The notes below the pieces were generated by a model. The model was not told the origin of the DNA, searched no databases, and saw only the letters and a program-made list of their open reading frames with translations. From contig JALUUK010000408.1 of the NCBI GenBank assembly GCA_027021395.1, positions 1-41,769 of the forward strand: DNA of 41,769 nt. Direction: 5' to 3'. This document shows positions 1 through 5,758 of this stretch, piece by piece. A program made the position numbers and the translations under genes. Position 1 is the first letter of the stretch; each line of letters begins with the position of its first letter. This DNA is from Acidobacteriota bacterium (lineage in GTDB: Bacteria; Acidobacteriota; Polarisedimenticolia; J045).

Positions 1-1
1 T

Positions 2-352
2 CAGACGGATCGGACAGATCATCCCTCGGCACCGGCCGGGGCGTCGGTGGTGCTGCCTCGGCTGCCGGTGGAGGTGTGGGAGCCCGGCCGAGACGATCGG
101 TCGCTGTATCGGCTGCTGCGGGCGTACTGGACCGAGCACGGGCCGGGGATCGAGGCGGCCGGCATCGACGCGGACACGTTCACGGCCGCCGTCCTGGCCG
201 CTCGGGCCCAGCCACGCACGGACCCGCAGCGTTACGCCGAGCGCTGCCTGGAGCTCGGCCTGACGGAGAACTGGCTCGCCCAGGGCCGCGCCTGGCGCCG
301 CCGGCAACGTCTGACGGCTCAACGGCTCGCAACGCACGGAGTGCCACGATGA
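2..352 (+). CDS. Initiator-like protein, C-terminal part (5'-truncated copy)
   Basis: This frame is open from the first bases of the window and ends at 352, so the gene start lies outside. The protein matches the C-terminal third of the 294-residue product at 40358-41242 with only a few substitutions (for example PGIEAA against PALEAA) and shares the WEPGRDDR and ENWLAQGRAW motifs. The DNA is identical to 40891-41016 over the first 126 bases, then carries about ten differences to about position 305. The C-terminal tail differs after RRRQ. The stop overlaps the next start in an ATGA. The intact copy has a winged-helix-like N-terminus and iterons, so a replication-initiation role is inferred. 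This fragment alone shows no known domain. Confidence 0.75.
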   Translation, partial: QTDRTDHPSAPAGASVVLPRLPVEVWEPGRDDRSLYRLLRAYWTEHGPGIEAAGIDADTFTAAVLAARAQPRTDPQRYAERCLELGLTENWLAQGRAWRRRQRLTAQRLATHGVPR

Positions 353-516
353 GGCAGAACAGCCGCACCATATGGCCTGGGATTGCGCTTACTCTGGCGA
401 TAGTCATAGCCGTCGAGTTCGCGGCTCTGACCAAGGTGGATCGGACCGGAGCTGCGAGGGCTTCTGCCGACCGCGAACTTGATCGCGATGCTTCCGCGCC
501 TCGCCAATGCTCTTGA
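349..516 (+). CDS. Small single-span membrane protein
   Basis: This 55-residue protein starts with ATG inside the stop of the preceding gene (ATGA overlap), which suggests translational coupling. Residues 9-27 form one hydrophobic segment (WPGIALTLAIVIAVEFAAL) that should span the membrane, followed by a charged tail. The duplicated module at 41.2 kb lacks it, so it was inserted here or lost there. Its end overlaps the next short frame by 29 bases. I do not recognise a family. A holin, spanin or exclusion role is possible but nothing in the sequence selects among them. Confidence 0.55.
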   Translation: MRQNSRTIWPGIALTLAIVIAVEFAALTKVDRTGAARASADRELDRDASAPRQCS

Positions 517-640
517 CGGCGCCATTCGGCTTCTGGATCGAACTATCGGCCCGGGCTGGCGCAAGGACTGGGCGTTCCGCGAAGTGCTGGATGAAGCGAT
601 CAAGCTCTGGAGCGAGACAAAAAAAGAGGGGTTGGCATGA
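488..640 (+). CDS. Small hypothetical protein, 50 aa
   Basis: This frame runs from ATG at 488 to a TGA that overlaps the next start (ATGA at 637-640). The product is amphipathic and helical-looking (GAIRLLDRTIGPGW, FREVLDEAIKLW) with a lysine-rich end, a composition typical of a real small protein. Tight packing with both neighbours supports translation. No Shine-Dalgarno sequence is obvious, so it may depend on reinitiation after the upstream gene. The family is unknown. Confidence 0.5.
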   Translation: MLPRLANALDGAIRLLDRTIGPGWRKDWAFREVLDEAIKLWSETKKEGLA

Positions 641-954
641 CCATATCCCAGGCGAAAGACGAAGTGGCAGCGGACCCGCTGGAGCGGGCGATGTTCCTCT
701 GCGAGGTACTGTGCGTTTTGTTGAGCCGACATCCGCGCAGGCGGATGCTGTTCATCGCCTGCCAGACGGAAGAGCACACCTGGGTCGTCATCTGCCGGCG
801 GCGGGACTGGCCGCGAGCGATCTGGCAGCTCGCCCGTTGGGCCTTCGACCGCTCGCTCCCGCTCCGGCCCCGCCACGCCCTCGGCCTGGCCGTGCGATTG
901 ACGCTGCAGGTCTTTCGCGGTCGGCGAAGCTCACTGACCGGCATGGAGCAATGA
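637..954 (+). CDS. Hypothetical protein, diverged paralogue of the 41239-41577 product
   Basis: This 105-residue protein has no recognised domain. From residue 13 it aligns almost without gaps with the protein at 41239-41577 and shares the central block HTWVVICRRRDWPRAIWQLA exactly. The paralogue has a longer N-terminus containing a repeat-encoded EPPASAGG stretch that is absent here. ATGA junctions on both sides place it in an operon. The conserved Trp/Arg-rich core suggests a folded nucleic-acid-binding or adaptor protein, but that is only inference. Confidence 0.7.
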   Translation: MTISQAKDEVAADPLERAMFLCEVLCVLLSRHPRRRMLFIACQTEEHTWVVICRRRDWPRAIWQLARWAFDRSLPLRPRHALGLAVRLTLQVFRGRRSSLTGMEQ

Positions 955-1121
955 ACCTATCGACACGAAACGCGGTAGAGTCGGCGATTGACATGGCCAA
1001 ACACGACAGGCGGTCCACGTGGATGGACCTACTGCGTGCATTCAAGACGGTCGTGCGGCGGTACGGAGCGTCCAGCCAGCGACGCGGAAGAGGACATTGC
1101 ATTCGCAAGCGGCGGAGGTAG
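951..1121 (+). CDS. Small basic protein, 56 aa
   Basis: It starts with ATG in an ATGA overlap with the preceding stop. The product is strongly basic, with an arginine-rich C-terminus, and contains a short helical stretch (WMDLLRAFKTVVRRYG). No family is recognised. It ends three bases before the next start, consistent with an operon of small early genes. Confidence 0.5.
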   Translation: MNLSTRNAVESAIDMAKHDRRSTWMDLLRAFKTVVRRYGASSQRRGRGHCIRKRRR

Positions 1122-1124
1122 GAT

Positions 1125-1352
1125 ATGTGTATGACACCGAGCAAACCCATCATCTTGCGGGTCTCGACGCGGCTGCGCGAGAGGCTGGAGCGCGAGTGCG
1201 ACCGGAGGAAGTGCGAGCTGTCGGAGCTGGTGCGCTCGCTGCTGGCCGACGCCCTCGGCGATCCGTCGCTGGCCGAGATGCGACCGCCCCGGCGTCCGCG
1301 CAAGGACGAGTTGGAGTCGCCGCCCGGCGGCCGAGCCGATCACGACGACTGA
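1125..1352 (+). CDS. Ribbon-helix-helix (Arc/CopG-like) DNA-binding protein
   Basis: This 75-residue protein may instead start at a second ATG at 1131. The pattern IILRVSTRLRERLERECDRR followed by KCELSELVRSLLADAL fits an RHH fold: a short strand with alternating hydrophobic residues, then two helices where a small set of residues (SELVRSLL) packs the dimer. RHH proteins bind palindromic operators as dimers of dimers. A perfect 15-bp palindrome overlapping a promoter lies 59 bases after its stop, so it may control the 1529 gene or itself. The acidic tail (RADHDD) is probably disordered. Confidence 0.6.
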   Translation: MCMTPSKPIILRVSTRLRERLERECDRRKCELSELVRSLLADALGDPSLAEMRPPRRPRKDELESPPGGRADHDD

Positions 1353-1395
1353 CTGCCGATCGCCGGTTTTTTTTCGAAAAAATGTCATACAGATA

Positions 1396-1425
1396 TTGAC
1401 ACCGGCCGATAAGTGTAATACACTT
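1396..1425 (+). promoter_or_regulatory. Sigma70-type promoter with overlapping palindromic operator
   Basis: TTGACA at 1396-1401 is followed after 17 bases by TACACT at 1419-1424, which keeps four of six consensus positions of the -10 box. The palindrome AAGTGTAATACACTT at 1411-1425 (7-bp arms, one central base) covers the -10 box. A repressor bound there would block RNA polymerase. The nearest candidate regulator is the RHH protein just upstream. The promoter would drive the 1529 gene and possibly the operon to 4988. Confidence 0.65.
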
Positions 1426-1485
1426 AGGCCAGAGTGAGAGGCCGGCGCTGGGCCGGCCGAAAAGAAGTGGAGCCGGCGAGGCCGC

Positions 1486-1524
1486 CACCTCCCGGCTCCT
1501 GGGCCCCACCTGATAGGGAGGTGA
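1486..1524 (+). promoter_or_regulatory. Leader able to sequester the ribosome-binding site of the 1529 gene
   Basis: The ribosome-binding site GGGAGGTG (1516-1523) lies five bases before the ATG at 1529. CACCTCCC at 1486-1493 in the same leader is its exact complement and could fold back on it with a 22-base loop. The wider site 1512-1524 is also perfectly complementary to 2042-2054, just after the gene's stop. Two alternative pairing partners suggest translational control or interplay with mRNA decay. Confidence 0.45.
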
Positions 1525-1528
1525 GACC

Positions 1529-2041
1529 ATGAGTTACACTGGCACGACTCTGACGTGTGGTCAAGGGTACGGGGGACGAAAGCCCTGGATCGCTCGGATC
1601 AGCGGCACCGACAGCAAGTACGGATTCGATCGTGAGTTCCTGAGCGTCCGCATGTCCTACAGCCGCTCCGGTAAGACCGGTCGCGGCGAAGCGTACATCA
1701 CCGAGCCCGGCCTCTATCAGTGCCGGGATACCGGCCAGCGGGGCAACGAGGACCGCTTCTATGTCATCCTCCCCGACGCAGATGGCCAGCTTATCGAGCA
1801 TACGATCGACGAGGACGACGCACTGAAACTGGCGGCTCTGCTCGACGAGCATTCGATCGAACAGGCCGCTCGGATTGTCGACGGCGAGCTCCGTATCGGC
1901 CTGGCCGCTGACGATGCTCCGACGCTGGCCGGTTGCATTCAGCAGCTCGAAGCTGCCGTCGGCGAGGCTGGTGGCGCCGATAGTTCTGATCTGGCTCGTA
2001 CCGTCTCTGAGGTGCTCACGCAGCTCAGGCGCCTGGCGTGA
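1529..2041 (+). CDS. Hypothetical protein, 170 aa
   Basis: The ATG at 1529 is preceded by a very strong ribosome-binding site (GGGAGGTG). The N-terminal half is rich in aromatic and glycine residues (GQGYGGRKPWIARISG, FDREFL) and predicted to be mainly beta. The middle holds an acidic helix (IDEDDALKLAALLDE), and the C-terminus is a helical heptad-like stretch (LARTVSEVLTQLRRLA). No family is recognised. It is the first gene behind the 1396 promoter and is flanked by a 13-bp inverted repeat (1512-1524 and 2042-2054), so it looks individually regulated. Confidence 0.75.
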   Translation: MSYTGTTLTCGQGYGGRKPWIARISGTDSKYGFDREFLSVRMSYSRSGKTGRGEAYITEPGLYQCRDTGQRGNEDRFYVILPDADGQLIEHTIDEDDALKLAALLDEHSIEQAARIVDGELRIGLAADDAPTLAGCIQQLEAAVGEAGGADSSDLARTVSEVLTQLRRLA

Positions 2042-2090
2042 TCACCTCCCTATCTCCGCGCGGGCGGGTCGGCGTGTTGTGCCGGCCCGC
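2042..2090 (+). promoter_or_regulatory. 3' element complementary to the upstream ribosome-binding site, plus GC hairpin
   Basis: TCACCTCCCTATC at 2042-2054 is the exact reverse complement of 1512-1524. It is followed by a hairpin with arms 2064-2073 and 2081-2090 (one G-U pair, 7-base loop). There is no T-run, so this is not a classical terminator. It may be a stability or attenuation element that lets transcription continue into the next gene. Confidence 0.45.
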
Positions 2091-2129
2091 CGACGCGCGG
2101 CCCCCTTGGCTCTTGAGAGGAGCGATCCT

Positions 2130-3065
2130 ATGCGACGATTGATCTACTGTGCGAAGTGGAATTCCCTGCGCGGCGACCGGATTCCCGACGCGTCTGCCCC
2201 GTGGATACGAGTCGGCTTACCCGGTGGCGCATGGGCGATCTGCGTCTGTGACGATCCCGAGGCCCCCGTACCGGCCGGCTGGCAGGAAGCCAGCCGAGAC
2301 GATCGGCTGCCCGTCTCCGCTGCGGAGATCGAACAGCAGGTCGAGCAGCTCAAGCGGCTCGGGTACGACGACGCGGCCGACCTGGTCGACGAGGACTACG
2401 TCCGATCCGTCCGGCACGACCCGGCGACCGAGTGGTATGCCTGGGTCGCACCGCTCGATCTGCTGTCGGACATCGAGGAGGCCGGTCGTATCTACGCTCA
2501 CGCGATGCTGTCCGTCGGGTCGCACCTGACGGAGGTCTGTGTGCGACCCCATGAGGACAGACGGCATTGGCTGGCCTGGGTAGGTATCGGCAGCCGCATG
2601 GAGGCGGTGATCGATGCCCGGCGTGCTTCCGCGTCCTTCGAGACGGCAGAAGAGGCCGAAAGCGCCGCCTTGGCGATCCTGCGGCCGCGGCGCAAGGCCT
2701 TCGAACGCGACCTGCGGACGCGGCTGGCCGGCTGGGCGGACGAAGCAATCCAGCGGATTCTGACCGGCCGCGTGCCGGTCGTCGCCGGCGTGTGGCCGTA
2801 TGCCCCGGAGCCGCGCGTGCGCGTGGCCGATCGGCGCGACACCGATCTCTGGTCCGTCACGCCCCGTCCGCCGGCGGACGATCTGCCGGATGTGCCGGCG
2901 ACGGTCGAGCGCGTCGCCTGGCGTGGCCGGCTGTGGACGCGGCCGCAACTGCGCCGGTTCCGGCGCTACTGTCGGATGAAAGGACAGGGCGACACCGAGC
3001 GAGCGCGAGCATTTCGCGAGTCGGCTCAGCAGATTGATCGGTTGTTGGGCGAGGCCGAGTCATGA
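2130..3065 (+). CDS. Hypothetical protein, 311 aa
   Basis: The start at 2130 is chosen because GAGAGGAG lies seven bases upstream; the frame is open further up but without such a site. The first 60 residues include a possible beta-rich unit (LIYCAKWNSL, WAICVCDDPEAPVPAGW), followed by an acidic coiled segment (EIEQQVEQLKRLGYDDAADLVDEDY). The C-terminal 100 residues are arginine-rich with tryptophans (WRGRLWTRPQLRRFRRY), suggesting nucleic-acid contact. I recognise no family. The stop overlaps the next start (ATGA), so the two are probably co-translated. Confidence 0.75.
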   Translation: MRRLIYCAKWNSLRGDRIPDASAPWIRVGLPGGAWAICVCDDPEAPVPAGWQEASRDDRLPVSAAEIEQQVEQLKRLGYDDAADLVDEDYVRSVRHDPATEWYAWVAPLDLLSDIEEAGRIYAHAMLSVGSHLTEVCVRPHEDRRHWLAWVGIGSRMEAVIDARRASASFETAEEAESAALAILRPRRKAFERDLRTRLAGWADEAIQRILTGRVPVVAGVWPYAPEPRVRVADRRDTDLWSVTPRPPADDLPDVPATVERVAWRGRLWTRPQLRRFRRYCRMKGQGDTERARAFRESAQQIDRLLGEAES

Positions 3066-3379
3066 ACGAGATTCGCACTCATTCCGTCTGCCTGCGCATC
3101 GTCCGCCGCTACTTCGCCTGGCTCATGCCGGGCGCGGCGGACGATCTGTCGCAGACGGTGTGGGTCGCGGTGCTGGAGCATCCGGGCGAGCCGCTGCCGG
3201 TGGTGCGCCGGGCGGCGGTGCGTGGGTGCGAGCGGCTCGCCCGCGATCTCGGCTGGCGGCGGACACGGGACTCCCGCCGCCGGCGAGTCTGGATGAGAGA
3301 GTCCCAATGGCTTCGCCGCGGGCCGCGCCGCCAGGGTGCGCCCGTCGGCAATCAGAATAGGAGGAAGCGATGCAGTTGA
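3062..3379 (+). CDS. Small basic protein with sigma-factor-like segment
   Basis: This 105-residue protein starts within the stop of the previous gene. Residues 14-65 (IVRRYFAW, then GAADDLSQTVWVAVLEH, then RRAAVRGCERLARDLGWRR) weakly resemble region 2 of sigma70-family factors, where an A-x-D-L-x-Q-x-V-W-like helix contacts core polymerase. Region 4 is missing and the tail is simply basic. It could be a truncated sigma-like or anti-host-polymerase protein, but the similarity is by eye and weak. It overlaps the next gene by ten bases. Confidence 0.5.
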   Translation: MNEIRTHSVCLRIVRRYFAWLMPGAADDLSQTVWVAVLEHPGEPLPVVRRAAVRGCERLARDLGWRRTRDSRRRRVWMRESQWLRRGPRRQGAPVGNQNRRKRCS

Positions 3380-4176
3380 GTATTCAGGTCTGCCCGGCGC
3401 CGGACGAAGTGCCCGCAGGCGCTGTGATCATCCAACGTCACGACCCCGACGGTGAGCCGATGCCGTGCCAGTTCTGCGACGGGACTGGTCGGCTGGACAA
3501 GTATCGCGGAGAGCCGTGTCGCAAGTGCGCCGGCAGCGGCCATGGCAAGTTCATTTGGGCAGCACGGTATCTCATCCGAACGGCGGGACAGATCGACGTC
3601 GCCGTCGAGTGGCTGGACTCGCTTGACCAATCTCGGCACCGCGTCGATCGCACGATCGGGCTGGCCGAGACTGGTGGCGGATACACCAATACGGGGCACG
3701 CGACGATCGTCTGCGGCCTGCGCGGCGAGCCACTGCCGTCGGTCGGCGGTCGCGCTGTGTGCGGTGGCGAGCACGCCAGGTTTTGGGTGCACGCCGCGAT
3801 GCTCATCGAATACGGCCACCATCGCGGGCAGGGATGCGGCGACGTATCGCTCGTCGCCATCGACCGCCGCGCGCCGCAGATGGTCGGCATCCAGCATGTT
3901 CGGCTCTGGGAGTTCGACGATGATCTTTCGGAGGTCGTCGTCCGCTCGCCGGAGTACCTGCGGCACAACTACGAGCGCGAGACGATTGACCTGGAATTCC
4001 CGCGCGAGGCGGTACAGGCCGCCATGCGCAAATCACGGGACTACCATTGCCGATCGGCCTACTACGCGGCCGGCACTTACGCACATGGGCCGAGCGGCGC
4101 GCTGCGCGGTGCCGGCGCCGCATGCGGCGGGCTCCCCTCGCCGCACAAGGGACCGGGCATCGGATACACGTCGTAG
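3370..4176 (+). CDS. Protein with DnaJ-type CxxCxGxG zinc motif, 268 aa
   Basis: AGGAGG lies five bases before the ATG. Near residues 33-60 it carries CQFCDGTG and CRKCAGSG, two copies of the CxxCxGxG pattern of the DnaJ zinc centre, spaced to bind one zinc ion. There is no J-domain, so it is not a full DnaJ. The rest contains WVHAAMLIEYGHH and acidic and basic stretches with no family I know. Such isolated zinc centres often mediate protein binding. It precedes the serine recombinase by 11 bases and is probably co-transcribed with it. Confidence 0.7.
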   Translation: MQLSIQVCPAPDEVPAGAVIIQRHDPDGEPMPCQFCDGTGRLDKYRGEPCRKCAGSGHGKFIWAARYLIRTAGQIDVAVEWLDSLDQSRHRVDRTIGLAETGGGYTNTGHATIVCGLRGEPLPSVGGRAVCGGEHARFWVHAAMLIEYGHHRGQGCGDVSLVAIDRRAPQMVGIQHVRLWEFDDDLSEVVVRSPEYLRHNYERETIDLEFPREAVQAAMRKSRDYHCRSAYYAAGTYAHGPSGALRGAGAACGGLPSPHKGPGIGYTS

Positions 4177-4187
4177 GACCGAGCTTG

Positions 4188-4988
4188 ATGACCGTCTACG
4201 GATATTGCCGCGTATCCGTAGATCGGACGGAGTCGATCTCGATCAAGACACAGATGCAGCTCATCAGGGAGTACGTTGAGCGGCGGCTGCCGGACGCAGG
4301 CGAACTGCGCTATGTCGTGGATCGCGGCGTGTCGGGCAGCGTGCCGCTCTTTTCGCGTCCGGCCGGACGCCAGCTCCGATCGCTGCAGCGCGGCGACCAC
4401 CTGGTCGTCGCGAAACTGGACCGGGCGTTTCGGTCGGTCCTGGACGGCGCAGCGGTCCTGAGCGAGCTGACGGACGCCGGCGTCGGCGTCCATTGCCTCG
4501 ACGTGCAGGTCGACACGACCACACCCGTCGGCCGCGCGATGCTCCACATGCTGATGACGTTCGCCGAGCTCGAGCGCGAGCGGATCGGTGAGCGGCTGCG
4601 CGCGGCGAACAGACAGCGTCGCCGGCAGGGTCTGCCGTGTGTGCCGACGGAACGCGCGCCGCTCGGCTGGCGAGTGGTCGAGACACGCGACGGACGCCGA
4701 TTTCGCCCGCGACCGGGCGAGCGGAAGAAGTGTCTGACGTTGCTCCGGCTGCGCCGGCGGGGGATGACCTACCGGGAGCTGTGGGAGTATTGCCGGCGGC
4801 GCCGCTGGCGGAACCGGCAGGGGCGGCTCTGGACTCGGGCCCGCATCCGCCGGGCGATAGTCGCGGCCCGCGAGGGATTCCCCCTCGTGAGCGAGGATAG
4901 CCGTCGCTGGGGCGCCGAAAGCGACCGCCCGCGTCACCGGCGACGCCGGCGCGAAAAAATCATTGGCGCTCGACACAGGCAGAGGTAA
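4188..4988 (+). CDS. Serine recombinase (resolvase/invertase family)
   Basis: This 266-residue protein has the complete N-terminal catalytic signature. YGYCRVS holds the nucleophile at Ser10. DRGVSGS lies near residues 45-51, KLDRAFRS at 76-83 provides the conserved Arg/Asp set, and the long helix MTFAELERERIGERL follows. The C-terminal 120 residues are arginine-rich and contain a recombinase-like stretch (LLRLRRRGMTYRELWEY, then RIRRAIVAAREG). It is longer than a minimal resolvase and shorter than large integrases. It sits beside two inverted-repeat structures at 5005-5061. A tyrosine integrase also exists at 36.5 kb, so this enzyme may serve inversion, resolution or host modulation. Confidence 0.9.
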   Translation: MTVYGYCRVSVDRTESISIKTQMQLIREYVERRLPDAGELRYVVDRGVSGSVPLFSRPAGRQLRSLQRGDHLVVAKLDRAFRSVLDGAAVLSELTDAGVGVHCLDVQVDTTTPVGRAMLHMLMTFAELERERIGERLRAANRQRRRQGLPCVPTERAPLGWRVVETRDGRRFRPRPGERKKCLTLLRLRRRGMTYRELWEYCRRRRWRNRQGRLWTRARIRRAIVAAREGFPLVSEDSRRWGAESDRPRHRRRRREKIIGARHRQR

Positions 4989-5004
4989 TATGGAAACAAC
5001 CTTC

Positions 5005-5061
5005 CTCTCAGTACCTGAGCACACTGAGAGACAAGTTCCCACCTCACCGTTCGCGGTGAGG
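5005..5061 (+). repeat. Two stem-loops downstream of the serine recombinase
   Basis: CTCTCAGT (5005-5012) and ACTGAGAG (5023-5030) form a perfect 8-bp inverted repeat. CCTCACCG (5042-5049) and CGGTGAGG (5054-5061) form another 8-bp stem closed by a TTCG loop, an unusually stable RNA tetraloop. They may be RNA-processing or termination aids, or a recombinase-binding site. The position just after the recombinase gene fits either reading. Confidence 0.55.
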
Positions 5062-5070
5062 ACACTGCTG

Positions 5071-5111
5071 GCGGTGTGGGGTGGCCTGCAGCCCCACGCC
5101 GCTGTTTTTTT
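5071..5111 (+). terminator. Rho-independent terminator after the left operon
   Basis: The arms GCGGTGTGGGG (5071-5081) and CCCCACGCCGC (5092-5102) pair over 11 bp with one G-U pair. They are followed within two bases by seven Ts (5105-5111). This is a textbook intrinsic terminator on the + strand and closes the operon ending with the recombinase. Confidence 0.85.
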
Positions 5112-5214
5112 GCCCCCTCCGGATCAGCTTGATGTCCCGGTTCTGAATCCGAAGGCACCCGGCGGCTTGCGCAGCCGAAGGAAGAAAGATTGCGGTCGCT
5201 GAGTCGCCGGTCAT

Positions 5215-5243
5215 TTGCAACGCCGCGTGGGCTAGGGTATGCT
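5215..5243 (+). promoter_or_regulatory. Promoter for the exported nuclease-like gene
   Basis: TTGCAA at 5215-5220 and TATGCT at 5238-5243 are separated by exactly 17 bases. Transcription would start near 5250, only a few bases before the ATG at 5253, so the message would be leaderless or nearly so. This fits the absence of any Shine-Dalgarno sequence. Confidence 0.6.
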
Positions 5244-5252
5244 CGGGTCGTC

Positions 5253-5651
5253 ATGGCCAAGCTACCGATTCTCATCAGCCTGTTCGGACTCGGGATTTGT
5301 CTCGCCGTCGGCGGAGAGGCGCCACCCCCGCAGCCGCAACTGGTCCTACCGGGTCGCGTCGTCCGGGTCGTTGACGGCGACACGCTCGACGTAGAAGTGA
5401 CCCTTCGCGTGCGCGTGCGACTCCTGGATTGCTGGGCGCCGGAGGTGCGGACCGAGCAGGGCAAGAAGGCGGCTCAGCGAATGCGCGAGCTGGTGAAGGA
5501 TGGCAAGTGCCGGCTCGTGGTGCCGCTCCCGGCCGACGGCGAGCTCAGACGCTGCTTCACCTTCGGCCGAGTGCTTGGCCGAGTCTATTGCGGCGGTCAA
5601 GATGTCGGCCGGCAGTTGGTGCGGGAGGGACTCGCCAGCTCCCACAAGTGA
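5253..5651 (+). CDS. Exported thermonuclease-like (SNase fold) protein
   Basis: This 132-residue protein begins with a signal-peptide-like segment (hydrophobic core LPILISLFGLGICLAVGG). Then comes the SNase-like OB fold: VVDGDTLDVEV, VRVRLLDCWAPE, a helix QGKKAAQRMRELV, and LGRVYCGGQDVGRQLV. Aspartates of the metal site (VDGDT) and the RLLD arginine are present. It is close to the minimal size of the family. Secretion would allow it to cut nucleic acid outside the cytoplasm. It stands alone behind its own promoter, converging with the tail block, and may be a lysogenic conversion gene. A second SNase-like gene lies at 17924-18313. Confidence 0.8.
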   Translation: MAKLPILISLFGLGICLAVGGEAPPPQPQLVLPGRVVRVVDGDTLDVEVTLRVRVRLLDCWAPEVRTEQGKKAAQRMRELVKDGKCRLVVPLPADGELRRCFTFGRVLGRVYCGGQDVGRQLVREGLASSHK

Positions 5652-5758
5652 ATCCGAGTAGCGGCCGTCACTGGAATTAACCCTTGACCCGCCGCCTGGC
5701 CGCGCGGAGCAGAACGTCCCGGGCCCACGCCGCTGTTTGTGGGCGCAGGCGGTCGCGG
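5652..5758. other. Convergent intergenic region
   Basis: This 107-base gap separates the + strand nuclease gene from the end of the - strand morphogenesis block. GCCCAC and GTGGGC near 5725-5745 could pair around a 10-base loop and may act as a weak bidirectional stop signal. Nothing else is recognised. Confidence 0.35.

Noticed and set aside
4077-5042. Long open frame on the - strand opposite the serine recombinase
   Set aside because: It is a GC-driven shadow: the + strand frame has complete recombinase motifs, and this one has none.
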